Notes under the pieces: generated by a model
The model's input: only the letters and a program-made list of their open reading frames with translations
What the model was told of the DNA's origin: nothing
The model's database searches: none
Origin: Neptuniibacter sp. 1_MG-2023
GTDB taxonomy: Bacteria > Pseudomonadota > Gammaproteobacteria > Pseudomonadales > Balneatricaceae
Reading direction: 5' to 3'
DNA: 64,000 nt
Assembly: GCF_030547185.1 (NCBI RefSeq)
Contig: NZ_JAUOQR010000006.1
Location: 62,001-126,000 of the forward strand
Shown: positions 35,296 through 45,289 of the stretch, piece by piece
Position numbering within the stretch: position 1 is the first letter of the stretch
How the letters are laid out: each line of letters begins with the position of its first letter
Translations under genes and position numbers: made by a program

Positions 35296-37626
35296 TTATA
35301 AAATTTCAAACTCAACTCGCCCATTCGACCCCGTTTTATCTTGAACATAAAGCTTATATTGCTGGCGAGTTTTTAATTGGAGGGTTAATTTTGTACTACG
35401 GGAATCCTGTAGCTTGCCATTAAGATACCAATACAGCTCTCCTGCAGCACCTTCCACTTCAGCACTAAGCGTTACCATCTGATGATCTAAAACATAGTAA
35501 ACTTGCCCCTGATTTATGCCCGTAATACGTAGAGGTGCGCTCTCTTGCGGGATCACGTTGCAGCGAGAATCAAACCGAGGCAGTTGATAAAACATTCTCT
35601 GTGAGGGTTTCACCCAAGGCTCTAACGCATTAGGCCAAAGATAAGCGGTTTGCGCGATTGCATCGCTATCACACTCACGTGTAACACGCTGTAAGCTGTC
35701 GTGATTAACTAAATAATTCAATTCAGGTGTAAAAAACTGAGGGGACTTCTCTCCCCACTGATAACCAAATGCTAAAGTCCTTGGAGTAGAATCATTAATT
35801 ACATAAGCCATACGTTTTATATGGCAGTTTTCAGGATCAACAAACGTCTCTTTCCTCCCATCAGGCCAGCACACTTTTTGCTCTGAAACCGATGCGGGCT
35901 GTTCAATCTCCTCTCCTCTGGTATTTAATTGATTGAACAAACTAAATAGCAAAGGACCTGCCAATACGCTACCCATAGTCTTTTCCATAGGTTTACCATC
36001 GGGTCTACCCAACCACACCCCTAAGGTATATTCCTTTGACACCCCCACCGCCCAAACATCACGATAATTCCAGCTAGTACCCGTTTTCCAACCGATTGCT
36101 GGCAAATTCTGACGTGATACACCGTAACGTAGATTACGTGGCAACTTGACTCCGTTCAAAACTTTCCATGTAATCCAAGCCGCCTCGGGGGTCATTAATT
36201 GACGACTCTTTTCCTCAGCCGTAGCTGGCGTATACCTAAGTGGATAAACACTCCCCTTATTAGCTAATGCACTATAGATCGTCACTAATTTCTCCAAAGT
36301 AAATCCAGTGCCACCTAAGATAATAGCGGGGTTTGCATCATCATCTGGGATCGTTAACTCTGTGCCTACATGATGTAATTTATTAACAAAATTTTGTGCT
36401 CCATAAGCTTCAATAAGCTGTACGAATGGGAGATTCAAGGAACGGGTCAATGCTTCAGAAGCCGACACCGGCCCCGAGAACCCTTGACTAAAATTTCCAG
36501 GCCGATAATTATTCGCCACTCTGGGCACATCCGCCAACAAAGATTCACTATGAATTAGGTTTTCATCTAAAGCTAAGGCAAATAGAAAAGGTTTAAGTGT
36601 TGAGCCTGGTGAGCGAACAGCGGTTGTCATATCAACATGACCCGCTCGCTTATTATCAAAGAAATCAGCAGAACCTACATAGGCTAATACTTGATGTGAA
36701 CGGTTATCCACTAACAGAGCCGCAGCGGATAGTTCCCCCTGTAAGGGTGAGACGTAACTTTTGACTCTATCTGCAAACTGCTGCTGTAAACTTAGATCTA
36801 CTGTACTACTAATCACTCGCTCTGCGGCATACTGCCGATGTAATCGACGACTTAACAAAGGCGCATCAACCGGTGTTGCTAATGGCCACACAGCTACATG
36901 CTCTTGTTTAGCAGACGTTACAACAGCGTCACTCCAAAGCCGTTGACTGAGCATACGCTCCAGCACTTTATTCCGTGCCCGCTCTGCTCGCTGTGGATGT
37001 CTATCAGGTCTCAACCGCGATGGCGCTTGAGGCAATACCGCTAACAAGGCGGCCTCAGAATATCTCAATGAAGAAGCCGGCTTATGTAAATATTGTAAAC
37101 TGGCGGCTTGGACGCCCTCTAAAGTTCCACCAAAAGGGGCGTAGTTTAGATAAAGCTCCAGTATCTCCTGTTTACTAAGGTGCCACTCTAGCTGTAATGC
37201 CCGCAGTAATTGCTGACATTTCCCAGCAAAGGTTCTCGGATGTGGATATAAGATACGGGCCACTTGCATTGTAAGCGTTGAGCCGCCCGAAATAATCTTA
37301 CCCTCTTTTAGATACTGCCAACCGGCCCGCACCAAACTGAAAGGGTTTATGCCCCAATGGGAATAGAAATAGCGGTCTTCATAACCTATCAGCGCTTCAA
37401 GATAATAAGGGGATACATCCGCTAAGCTGACTTCGTAGCGCCATACCCCCTTACTGTCTGCAAATGAACGTAGAGGCTCTCCCTGCCTGTCTAATACGAT
37501 ACTGGCAAAGTTTTGATCATGTTGCGGCTGCTTTAAGGGATAAAAAATATCTGCTAGCAGTAGTCCACTTAAAACAAAGCAGACCACCACCAGCAAACCT
37601 AACGCATATTTAAACCGACCCATCAC
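35296..37626 (-). CDS. pbpC: Penicillin-binding protein 1C
   Basis: The 776-residue protein has one N-terminal membrane anchor, a GT51 glycosyltransferase domain with E83 in GYEDRYFYSHWGINP and GGSTLTMQ, a transpeptidase domain with S342-xx-K345 (SPGSTLKPF), SLN (396-398) and KTGT (514-517), and the BiPBP_C domain at the end (SAPLRITGINQGQVYYVLD on). It polymerises and possibly crosslinks peptidoglycan in the periplasm. It starts 3 bp after the alpha-2-macroglobulin gene, the usual pairing in which the macroglobulin traps proteases when the wall is breached. Confidence 0.95.
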   Translation of the reverse strand: MMGRFKYALGLLVVVCFVLSGLLLADIFYPLKQPQHDQNFASIVLDRQGEPLRSFADSKGVWRYEVSLADVSPYYLEALIGYEDRYFYSHWGINPFSLVRAGWQYLKEGKIISGGSTLTMQVARILYPHPRTFAGKCQQLLRALQLEWHLSKQEILELYLNYAPFGGTLEGVQAASLQYLHKPASSLRYSEAALLAVLPQAPSRLRPDRHPQRAERARNKVLERMLSQRLWSDAVVTSAKQEHVAVWPLATPVDAPLLSRRLHRQYAAERVISSTVDLSLQQQFADRVKSYVSPLQGELSAAALLVDNRSHQVLAYVGSADFFDNKRAGHVDMTTAVRSPGSTLKPFLFALALDENLIHSESLLADVPRVANNYRPGNFSQGFSGPVSASEALTRSLNLPFVQLIEAYGAQNFVNKLHHVGTELTIPDDDANPAIILGGTGFTLEKLVTIYSALANKGSVYPLRYTPATAEEKSRQLMTPEAAWITWKVLNGVKLPRNLRYGVSRQNLPAIGWKTGTSWNYRDVWAVGVSKEYTLGVWLGRPDGKPMEKTMGSVLAGPLLFSLFNQLNTRGEEIEQPASVSEQKVCWPDGRKETFVDPENCHIKRMAYVINDSTPRTLAFGYQWGEKSPQFFTPELNYLVNHDSLQRVTRECDSDAIAQTAYLWPNALEPWVKPSQRMFYQLPRFDSRCNVIPQESAPLRITGINQGQVYYVLDHQMVTLSAEVEGAAGELYWYLNGKLQDSRSTKLTLQLKTRQQYKLYVQDKTGSNGRVEFEIL

Positions 37627-37629
37627 AAG

Positions 37630-40600
37630 TTATGGCATCACCGAAATCGACTTAATACTATTGCTAATACCTCGTATCGATGGTTTATACATCGATTCAA
37701 CCATCGCAGGCGGCACAGCATAAGAGCCTGGAGTTACCGCTCTTGATAAGAAATACAAAGTTTGTTCTCGCTTAGCAGGAAGATTGACAGCAGCTACATA
37801 GCGATCATCTTTATAAGCCTGATAAACAATGCTTGCTTCCTGCTGAATAGCCTTACCGTAAAGCTGAATACTATCTAGTTTTAATGCATTCTGTAGATTC
37901 TGATTTTCTAGTTCCACACCGGCAGGAATTAAGTTCACAAGTAGCCCATCAGGTACAGGTTTCTCACTGTATAAACGAACCCGTGTTAATACAACTTCGC
38001 CTATTTTAAGCACCTGATCTTTCTTAAGTTCGACAGCCTTTTCATTAACCACTTTGAAGTGATCAACTCGAACACGCACCCCTTCATCCAATGAAGATGG
38101 CATCTCTATAGGTAGCCCTGTCCAGCTAAAACTAGCAAATACAGGCTTATCTCCTTTATTGATAAAGTGTGTCTCATGTAGAGATTCCTTATCAATATTT
38201 TTACCTAACGCCCCTGATGCTGAAACCAGTTCAGCAATTTGGCCTTGTACCAGATCACCGGTCCAGTTCCCATCTTTATCCAACTGATATAGTTCAGACG
38301 CTAAACGTAACAAAGCGGCTTTTTCCTGAGTACTCAGCCATCGTTGCTGTTTCAACTCCACAAGGAGCTCGGGTAACTGTTGCAGTGCCTGCAGAGTCAA
38401 TCCCTCAGACGCAGATTTAGCAGCGATAATAGTATACATCGCCATCGATTGATCACGGACAACCGAACCATAATCGCCTAAATATCCCTCTGCTCTTTTT
38501 ACAGAAAGCGCATCAGAGACTAATTTCTCACCCTCTTCAACACTACCTGTTTCGATCATCGCTAATCCTAAATGAACCCCTGGCAACACGCCCCGTGCAT
38601 CATCTAGTTGTTTTTCTGCCATCTCCCGTAAAGGGCCTAATGTGACGCGCCCCTCTTGAGCTAAAAGGTAAGCAGCATAAGCTCTGTATGAGATCTCATA
38701 ATGGGATGGAATGTCTGTCCACACTTTTACAGTCTGAGCGGTACGTTTATGCACATAAGTGTTTAAACGATTTCGAGCATTATTTAACAGTGGCTCAGGT
38801 ACAGAAACGCCTGACTGTTTAAGTTGCAACAAAAAGTCAGTTGCATACGCTGTCAACCAATGTTCCTCTGGTGAAAACTTATCCCACAAACCAAATGAAC
38901 CATTCGCTTTTTGTAATTCAGTGTAACGAGCCAACGCGTTATTAACCCGTTGTTCAATCTCTCTATTACTCACTTCTTGAGCAAATTCGGGTAGTTCCTC
39001 ATGTTCGAAAAGCACTGCAATAGGTTGGGACTTACTCGTGGTTTGCTCTAAGCAAGCATAGGGATAACGCATCAAACTTTTAAAGTGATTAGCAGCACCT
39101 AAATCGGGTGTATCTGCCACTCTTAACTGAGCTTTAAGCGTATCACCGGCGAGCGTTTGCAAGGCATCCGTAGGGAAGCTAATTTTCTCGCCCTTCTTCA
39201 AGTACTCACTGATCTGGCCGTAGGTTGCAGGATAAGCAGCACGCACACCTATAGACCACTCACGGTGAAGTTTAATAACCTTACCTTTGTCATCCGTTAG
39301 TGTAATTTCAGCAGTGATATCACCTTCGCCTATAGCACTCGCTTTAACAGGTAGGTGAATGATCTGCTTTTGCCCATCATCCAGCTGAACACGATGTTGT
39401 TTAGCATCAAACACAACCGAACCTTGGACATCAATAGAGATCTCAACGTCTTGAGTTAAGCCGCTTACATTAGCTAGATCCAACGCTAAAACCGCTTCAT
39501 CCCCTATAGCTAAAAACCTTGGCATAGAGAGTTGCGCCACCACCGGTGAAGCAACCTTAGTTGTCTCCATTTTAGTGCCAAACTGATCACTACCCATAGC
39601 GACTGCATTTAAGGTTAACTCACCATCAAAAGCAGGAAGCTCTAGCGGGATAGAAGCCTCACCCTGCTCCACTTTCACGATAGAGCTAAATAAACTAACA
39701 ATCTGCACATCACTGGGTGGAGCCTCACCTCCTCGTTCTAGCTCGCCATCACCACCCCAACGTACTTCCGCCTGATCACTCAAGACCGGTTCAGCTAAGT
39801 CATCATACATATCGGTAATCGATGCATTGTAACGACGTTGACCGTAGAAGAACTGAAACGGATCGGGCTGTTTATAACCGGTTACACTCAAAACACCACT
39901 ATCGACTGCACTTAACGTGATATAAACATCACCTGTAACGGGGTTACCGTTTTTATCATTAACCCGTACTTTAATATCTGCACGGCTTTCAGGCAGCAAT
40001 TTGTCAGCCACATCAATTTTGACATCCAGCTCGCGCGCTGAACGATCTAAAGGAAGGTGAGCTATACCAAAGCTACGCTTACTCACTTTCTCTTTCTGAT
40101 CTGTAGGTGCAATAACAAAAGCAGAAATATAAGCATCATGCCGAGCAAGAAGTTGCGGCAGTTGAATCTCAACTTCCGCCTCGCGGTTATCTAATTTCAC
40201 CTCAACGGTACTTAGCACTTGGTCTGTTTCAAGCAGAACTAAAGCCCGACCTTCAGTTGGTGAAGCCAATCGAACTTTAACTTTATCGCCCGCTTTATAA
40301 GCAGCCTTATCCAGCGCCACTGTAACTTTATCTGGGCGAATTTGATCCGATGCACTATTCCAACGGTTGTACCAGCCTTCCCCTGCTTGGAATCTATAAA
40401 CAGTCTTACTTTTACCCTCATAGTCATCAAGTTCTAATCGATAACGTCCCCACTCAACAGGTACCTTGAGTGACGGGCGAGTATTATCCGCAAAATTGAT
40501 CACATCATTAGCGACAGGGTATTCATTCTTCTCTATCTGGTAATGCCAACCTCGCTCGGGGGTATGGCTCCAAAAATATTTCTCTTCAATACGATAGAGG

Positions 40601-42540
40601 GTTGCTTTAACTTCACCTTTTGCCAGCAGATTACCCTGCCCATCCGCTCGAACAAGATCAAATTCAACATCCTGCTCTGTCTCAGATATATTATTTTTAA
40701 ACCTTGGTTTGACGCCAATGAAGCTACTACGAGGCCAAAGCAGTACTGATTGAGTTCGGTTAATTGCCCGACCACCACTCTCAAATAAGCTATAACTTAA
40801 ACGTAGACGTGTAGGTGTAGAGATACGGTTCCAATCAAACTGATTTTTATTCAGCTCGGTTGTCGTTTCGCCCTGACTATTAAGCTCAACCGAATCTAAA
40901 CTAAATTGATTACGAGCAACGCTCTCAGCCTCTCCAAATCTAAAATCTTTTAATTCATCGAAAGGGGACGCCCATCCGCTGATGATGGCTAGAGTATCTA
41001 AACGGTTTCCTGCCGCTGGCGCACCATATAGATACTCACCCACAACCGGTACAGAAATAAGATCATTTTGATTAAAGCTCAGAAGCTTTTGTTGATTAAA
41101 AACAAGACGTAGGCGTTCAGGTAAAAACTCTTCTACTTTAAACTTAAAACGTACTTTAGGTTTCGGCTGCGCTGAGCTAAATACATGTGCCTGCCACTCG
41201 CCAAGCGGTGCAGAATCAGAAATTGCATGTCGAAATTCATAATAACCAGGCGTTGAGGCACCTACCCGCCACTTTCCTGCACTCTGGCCATCAGGCTTAA
41301 TCAACTCAATATAGATGGGGCCTCCGATTAACTGACCATCCATATCACGAGTCAATGTGCTTAAAATCAGTTCTTCACCTGGACGATAAATATCCCGAGG
41401 CGAGTACACGAAATGCTCAACCTCCCTTACAGCTCGGCCAGATAGATCAAAACTAGAAAGGTCAAAGTCAGGGGTATGATAGGCTAATACAGAAACTTGA
41501 TTACCTTTGGTTGCCATAATCAAGCGAGGGGATTTTTTTTGCCAAGCATTACTAAGATCCCAAGCACCCTCTTTATCACTGGTACCTGAGCTAATAACTT
41601 TATTATTGTAATCTAAGATTTCTAAATCAACACCTTCGAGTAAAGCACCACTCTTAGCATCTTGGGTAATAAAACGGGTATGCTTACCGTAATCACGTGC
41701 TTGAATACCTATAGATGAAACCGTAAACCAAGTTGCTTGGAAATCAAAACCACCTGGTGCTCTTACCGTCGCAAGGTATAAACCACCATTATCAATATTG
41801 GGCACTAAATTAATCGGAAAACTAGCACGGTTACGTTGATTCTTTTTCTCACTAATTTTCACTCTTGTGCTATACAGGTGATCCACAGTATTAGCTAAAC
41901 GTGTTTCATCATTATACCAACGGTCCCCTGTTGACAGTGAAGCATATTCATTAAAGAAAGAGACCAGTTGATCCGGTTTAACCTTATAAATAGTGACGTC
42001 AGCTTCAGGTACATTGATCGCCAATAGGGCAAGTGAATCAACCTTGCCGGGGATCATAACAACCCCATCGGTTTCAAAAGAAACTAAACTAGAAAGTGCT
42101 CGGGTTTTAACTGTTGTTGATAATCCTTTGCTAATACGGGTTCCATTTTCAGCCACTAAGCCAGAAGCAACATGGATATCATATTCAGTAACGGGAGAGA
42201 TACCGGTAAAGTGGAGAGTTCTTCCATCTTTACTTAACACAGGTTTCCCTAATTCAGGCTCGATTTTGATAAAAGATGTAAAGGCCTGATCCGGCTTTAT
42301 CGGTGTATTAAACAGAAGCGATATTGCATTTACATCACCAAACTCTCGTTCAGATATATCTAATACCGTTAATTTTTGAGTATTTTTCTGGACGGTAGTT
42401 TGAGTATTACTTTGGACAGAAATGGATTCTGGAGCAGAAGCGCTTTCAGCTATCCCTTTACTATCATTTGGATCTTCAGAGCAGCCTGCCAAAAATAGCG
42501 CCATTAACAACCCAAAACCCAATACTTTGTTACTCAACAT
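37630..42540 (-). CDS. Bacterial alpha-2-macroglobulin lipoprotein (YfhM type)
   Basis: The 1636-residue protein starts with a lipoprotein signal whose lipobox is LAGC (FLAGCSEDP), so it is tethered to a periplasmic membrane face. It has a chain of macroglobulin domains and an intact thioester motif CLEQ at about 1163-1166 (YACLEQTTS), then the alpha-helical complement-like domain (AYATDFLLQLKQSGVSVPEP). Like YfhM it is thought to trap attacking proteases by covalent thioester capture. Length and its fusion-free pairing with pbpC match the type I family. No signs of truncation are seen. Confidence 0.95.
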   Translation of the reverse strand: MLSNKVLGFGLLMALFLAGCSEDPNDSKGIAESASAPESISVQSNTQTTVQKNTQKLTVLDISEREFGDVNAISLLFNTPIKPDQAFTSFIKIEPELGKPVLSKDGRTLHFTGISPVTEYDIHVASGLVAENGTRISKGLSTTVKTRALSSLVSFETDGVVMIPGKVDSLALLAINVPEADVTIYKVKPDQLVSFFNEYASLSTGDRWYNDETRLANTVDHLYSTRVKISEKKNQRNRASFPINLVPNIDNGGLYLATVRAPGGFDFQATWFTVSSIGIQARDYGKHTRFITQDAKSGALLEGVDLEILDYNNKVISSGTSDKEGAWDLSNAWQKKSPRLIMATKGNQVSVLAYHTPDFDLSSFDLSGRAVREVEHFVYSPRDIYRPGEELILSTLTRDMDGQLIGGPIYIELIKPDGQSAGKWRVGASTPGYYEFRHAISDSAPLGEWQAHVFSSAQPKPKVRFKFKVEEFLPERLRLVFNQQKLLSFNQNDLISVPVVGEYLYGAPAAGNRLDTLAIISGWASPFDELKDFRFGEAESVARNQFSLDSVELNSQGETTTELNKNQFDWNRISTPTRLRLSYSLFESGGRAINRTQSVLLWPRSSFIGVKPRFKNNISETEQDVEFDLVRADGQGNLLAKGEVKATLYRIEEKYFWSHTPERGWHYQIEKNEYPVANDVINFADNTRPSLKVPVEWGRYRLELDDYEGKSKTVYRFQAGEGWYNRWNSASDQIRPDKVTVALDKAAYKAGDKVKVRLASPTEGRALVLLETDQVLSTVEVKLDNREAEVEIQLPQLLARHDAYISAFVIAPTDQKEKVSKRSFGIAHLPLDRSARELDVKIDVADKLLPESRADIKVRVNDKNGNPVTGDVYITLSAVDSGVLSVTGYKQPDPFQFFYGQRRYNASITDMYDDLAEPVLSDQAEVRWGGDGELERGGEAPPSDVQIVSLFSSIVKVEQGEASIPLELPAFDGELTLNAVAMGSDQFGTKMETTKVASPVVAQLSMPRFLAIGDEAVLALDLANVSGLTQDVEISIDVQGSVVFDAKQHRVQLDDGQKQIIHLPVKASAIGEGDITAEITLTDDKGKVIKLHREWSIGVRAAYPATYGQISEYLKKGEKISFPTDALQTLAGDTLKAQLRVADTPDLGAANHFKSLMRYPYACLEQTTSKSQPIAVLFEHEELPEFAQEVSNREIEQRVNNALARYTELQKANGSFGLWDKFSPEEHWLTAYATDFLLQLKQSGVSVPEPLLNNARNRLNTYVHKRTAQTVKVWTDIPSHYEISYRAYAAYLLAQEGRVTLGPLREMAEKQLDDARGVLPGVHLGLAMIETGSVEEGEKLVSDALSVKRAEGYLGDYGSVVRDQSMAMYTIIAAKSASEGLTLQALQQLPELLVELKQQRWLSTQEKAALLRLASELYQLDKDGNWTGDLVQGQIAELVSASGALGKNIDKESLHETHFINKGDKPVFASFSWTGLPIEMPSSLDEGVRVRVDHFKVVNEKAVELKKDQVLKIGEVVLTRVRLYSEKPVPDGLLVNLIPAGVELENQNLQNALKLDSIQLYGKAIQQEASIVYQAYKDDRYVAAVNLPAKREQTLYFLSRAVTPGSYAVPPAMVESMYKPSIRGISNSIKSISVMP

Positions 42541-42720
42541 TCAGAAACTCCCTAACCGAATTGATATCTGCACAGCTTAATCTATACAGACTTAGATAAA
42601 AATGGCCTTATAGGTTTATACCACTATTTCGTTATAAATCTGGCTTGCAAAATACCGAGTAGCAAGCGAGACTCAGCTCCGGCATATATCAGAAATAGAC
42701 AATAGTATAGAGGTTTATTC

Positions 42721-43182
42721 GTGGATACAGAGCAGTCTGATTACACATGGGATAAAGCGTTTTTCGAGAAGAGATCTACCCTACTTAGTAATTTCCAAAT
42801 GGGTTTCATTGGCGCGGCGTTAATGCTGATGATGATGGATCTTTCTAAAATCTATCTATTAGCGCCCTTAGTCGTGGGATTGATTCTATCTAGTTGGTAC
42901 AAACACAACCTAGATAACATTAAAGATGAAATGAAAGGATGCACTTTGACATTTTCACCTAAATCGATCCTTATCTCCTTTCCTCAGCTAGAAACAGAAT
43001 CCCGTATAACGTTTAGAGAGATAGATGAAGTAGAGGCTCACAAAGAAAACTTTGTGCACATCATCAGCCTATATCTAAAACAAGATGGTAAGAAGGTTCA
43101 ACTTAAAGGAATGAAAGACACTGAGCAGCTTATCCAACAACTCAAAACTGCGATAAAAACGGTTAATGAACAACAAGAGTAA
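42721..43182 (+). CDS. Two-segment membrane protein of unknown function
   Basis: The 153-residue protein uses GTG 42721, with AGAGG eight bases upstream. Two adjacent membrane segments (about residues 20-35 and 42-57, LMLMMMDLSKIYLLAPLVVG) are followed by a soluble beta-rich domain, LTFSPKSILISFPQLETESR to VQLKGMKDTEQLIQQL. The arrangement resembles YcxB- or bPH-like proteins (two helices then a PH-like domain), but identity is not established. It is divergent from the alpha-2-macroglobulin gene. Confidence 0.55.
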   Translation: MDTEQSDYTWDKAFFEKRSTLLSNFQMGFIGAALMLMMMDLSKIYLLAPLVVGLILSSWYKHNLDNIKDEMKGCTLTFSPKSILISFPQLETESRITFREIDEVEAHKENFVHIISLYLKQDGKKVQLKGMKDTEQLIQQLKTAIKTVNEQQE

Positions 43183-43209
43183 CTTAACAGGAAGCACCGT
43201 TAATCTTGA

Positions 43210-43243
43210 GTCAGAGGGTATCTTTCCTTAAATAACCTCTGAC
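43210..43243. repeat. Stem-loop between two convergent genes
   Basis: GTCAGAGG (43210-43217) pairs with CCTCTGAC (43236-43243) across 18 nt. It lies between the stop of the small membrane protein gene and the stop of the TetR-type gene, and may help to end transcription, though no T run follows. Confidence 0.4.
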
Positions 43244-43268
43244 AATACCAACGAATTGAAACCCCTAC

Positions 43269-43904
43269 CTAGCTCATTTCACGCACTTTCTCACGGGTCT
43301 GAGCAAAAGAATGAGCTTCACACTTTTCCAATAGCTCAACCAACATCTTACGATAATCAGCCCAATAGTTTTTTAAACTCACAAGATCTTCAGCTAAAAA
43401 ATGCCGAGTAACTAAGCCGATCTGTAAAGAAGAGATCATCTGCACAATACCGTGCAACTCTATATGAGAAACATTTGGCGAAACCTTTTTCAATTGCTCT
43501 AAACGGATTAATGAAACCTCATCTATAAATCGACGAATCATACACTGTCTTGTTTTATTGTGAGCTGACGCTGAGATAAAACCAAACAACGCTCTGACAT
43601 ATAAATTATCTACAGCAAAACATCTCAATAACTGACTTTCCATCAATTCAAAAAAGTCATCTTTAGACTCTGGAGATGGATACTCTCTAATATCCATCAA
43701 CAAACTCTGAGTTAACAACTCTAAAACTTCAGTTTCTACCGCTTCCATGGTTCTGAAATGATGATACAAACCGCCCTTACTTATGGAAGCCTGTTCGATT
43801 AACCGACCAGCAGTTAGGGCATCCAATCCACTGTGGCTGATTATTTCAACAGCCGCCCGCAATATTGAGCGGCGTGTAAGATTGGAATTACTATTAGCAC
43901 ACAT
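43269..43904 (-). CDS. TetR-family transcriptional regulator
   Basis: ATG 43904, preceded by AAGGTC, is preferred to TTG 43925; the protein has 211 residues. The N-terminal DNA-binding domain is typical: TRRSILRAAVEIISHSGLDA then TAGRLIEQASISKGGLYHHF, with the recognition helix SKGGLYHHFRTMEAVE. The C-terminal ligand domain cannot be matched to a known inducer. No obvious target gene is divergent and close: 0.5 kb separates it from the double-receiver gene, so its targets may be elsewhere. Confidence 0.88.
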   Translation of the reverse strand: MCANSNSNLTRRSILRAAVEIISHSGLDALTAGRLIEQASISKGGLYHHFRTMEAVETEVLELLTQSLLMDIREYPSPESKDDFFELMESQLLRCFAVDNLYVRALFGFISASAHNKTRQCMIRRFIDEVSLIRLEQLKKVSPNVSHIELHGIVQMISSLQIGLVTRHFLAEDLVSLKNYWADYRKMLVELLEKCEAHSFAQTREKVREMS

Positions 43905-44415
43905 AGCTCTGACCTTCTGTAACAATGAACTACACAGGACTTACAAACTTATCTAGCCCCTCCACCCTTATGCTACGCCTTACAGAAAGAGGGTTACATT
44001 GATAGATATAGATTTACTGATTTAGATCAAGCCTGCATGAGACGGAGAGATAAAGCCGGTTGGCAGTAGATGAAAAGGGGAATTTCTGAGATATTTAAAT
44101 AAAAAAACCAGGGTAAAAAATACCCTGGCTGAAAGAGATAAAGACAAAACATTCACGAAGAGTAGGAATGATTCATAGCCATTAAAACACCCCACTCATG
44201 AATATTGACTTAACAGAAAACAGCTGAACAAAAAGCAAACACTAGTTAATCAAGAGTCATTCACAAACAATAAAACACTAGGATTAACTCAAGTTCCTCA
44301 CAATAAGCGTTTACTAACACTTTTACAGTCAACTCTTCTCTGTCATTATCTAAGCTATATGTCTGTCATTATGAATGGTTAGATAACACCGCATACTCAA
44401 TCATGGATCTTGGAT
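43905..44415. other. Gap with an orphan minus-strand terminator, sRNA candidate
   Basis: No protein gene longer than a few codons fits this 511-bp gap. On the minus strand a perfect terminator at 44101-44128 has no gene upstream of it, which points to a short transcript initiating between about 44140 and 44400. A nine-codon minus-strand ORF (MAMNHSYSS) sits just before the terminator but is probably chance. No full promoter could be assigned; a TTGACT lies near 44325 on the minus strand. Confidence 0.4.
44101..44128 (-). terminator. Orphan intrinsic terminator
   Basis: On the minus strand CCAGGGTA pairs with TACCCTGG across five bases, followed by TTTTTTT. The plus strand has no T run after the stem, so it works in one direction. 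There is no gene on the minus strand directly upstream. Confidence 0.85.
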
Positions 44416-45210
44416 ATGGAATTAAGCAGTCTTTATGTCACTGTTATTGAACCTTCAAAAGTTCAACGCCAGATAATTACAGGACACTTAAATAGTTTTG
44501 GCATTGAACAGATAGAAGAGTTTGAAGAAGCGCGACCGGCACTTAACCATATGCTCTCCTCGCCGCCAGATCTTGTCCTCTCCTCTATGCATCTTCCTGA
44601 TATTACCGGTACCGAATTAGTCACCCAGATGCGTGGTTTAAACACCCTTCAAGATATAACCTTTCTACTGGTCTCATCAGAAACTCATTATCGTTATCTC
44701 GAACCCATTCGCCAGGCTGGAGCGATCGCTATATTACCAAAACCCTTTAGCCGAGAAGAGATGGGAGTCGCACTAAGAAGCACCTTAGATTATATAACTG
44801 ATTTTGAGTCAGAAAGTGACAACGATGACTACGAGGCCCTTAACGTATTAATTGTTGATGATAGCTCTCTATCACGTAAATATATTCAGCAAATGCTCAA
44901 ATCCCTCTCGATCCACTCCATACAAACAGCTAAAGATGGATCAGAAGCACTCGAACTGATCAATCAAGGCAACCTCTTTGACCTCATCATTACCGATTAC
45001 AATATGCCTAATATTGATGGCAAAGAGTTAACAGAGCATATTAGAACAGCCAGTGAGCAGCCTACAGTGCCAATCCTTATGATGACCAGTGAGCAGAATG
45101 AAAGTCGATTAGCGGCCATTCAAAGCGCGGGGGTATCCGCCTTATGCAGCAAACCACTCTCATACGATACAGTTAAACACCTGATTGAACAGCTAGTAAC
45201 TGAATTTTAA
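44416..45210 (+). CDS. Double-receiver response regulator with degenerate first receiver
   Basis: ATG 44416 gives 264 residues made of two CheY-like receivers and no output domain. Receiver 1 (about 5-128) has IEPSKVQ in place of the acidic pocket and Ser57 where the phosphoacceptor Asp should be (LVLSSMHLPDITG), but keeps K109. Receiver 2 (about 143-263) is intact: D148-D149 in LIVDDSSLSR, D194 in IITDYNMPNIDG, and K246. It may act as a phosphate sink, a CheY-like motor or pili regulator, or an adaptor in which receiver 1 binds a partner without phosphorylation. It is convergent with an MCP gene, sharing a terminator. Confidence 0.9.
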   Translation: MELSSLYVTVIEPSKVQRQIITGHLNSFGIEQIEEFEEARPALNHMLSSPPDLVLSSMHLPDITGTELVTQMRGLNTLQDITFLLVSSETHYRYLEPIRQAGAIAILPKPFSREEMGVALRSTLDYITDFESESDNDDYEALNVLIVDDSSLSRKYIQQMLKSLSIHSIQTAKDGSEALELINQGNLFDLIITDYNMPNIDGKELTEHIRTASEQPTVPILMMTSEQNESRLAAIQSAGVSALCSKPLSYDTVKHLIEQLVTEF

Positions 45211-45232
45211 CTCGTTGATTTTAAAGCTTAAT

Positions 45233-45262
45233 AAAAAAACGCGGCCTAAGCCGCGTTTTTTA
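45233..45262. terminator. Bidirectional terminator between double-receiver gene and MCP gene
   Basis: AACGCGGC pairs with GCCGCGTT across CTAA, with T runs on both outgoing strands. It serves two convergent genes. Confidence 0.9.
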
Positions 45263-45289
45263 TTACCACCGACAGTGAAGCTGCCGGCT

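Noticed and set aside
44140-44175. Nine-codon minus-strand ORF (MAMNHSYSS) before the orphan terminator
   Set aside because: Too short to claim as a gene; no conservation can be checked here. It does not look like an amino acid attenuator because no residue is repeated.
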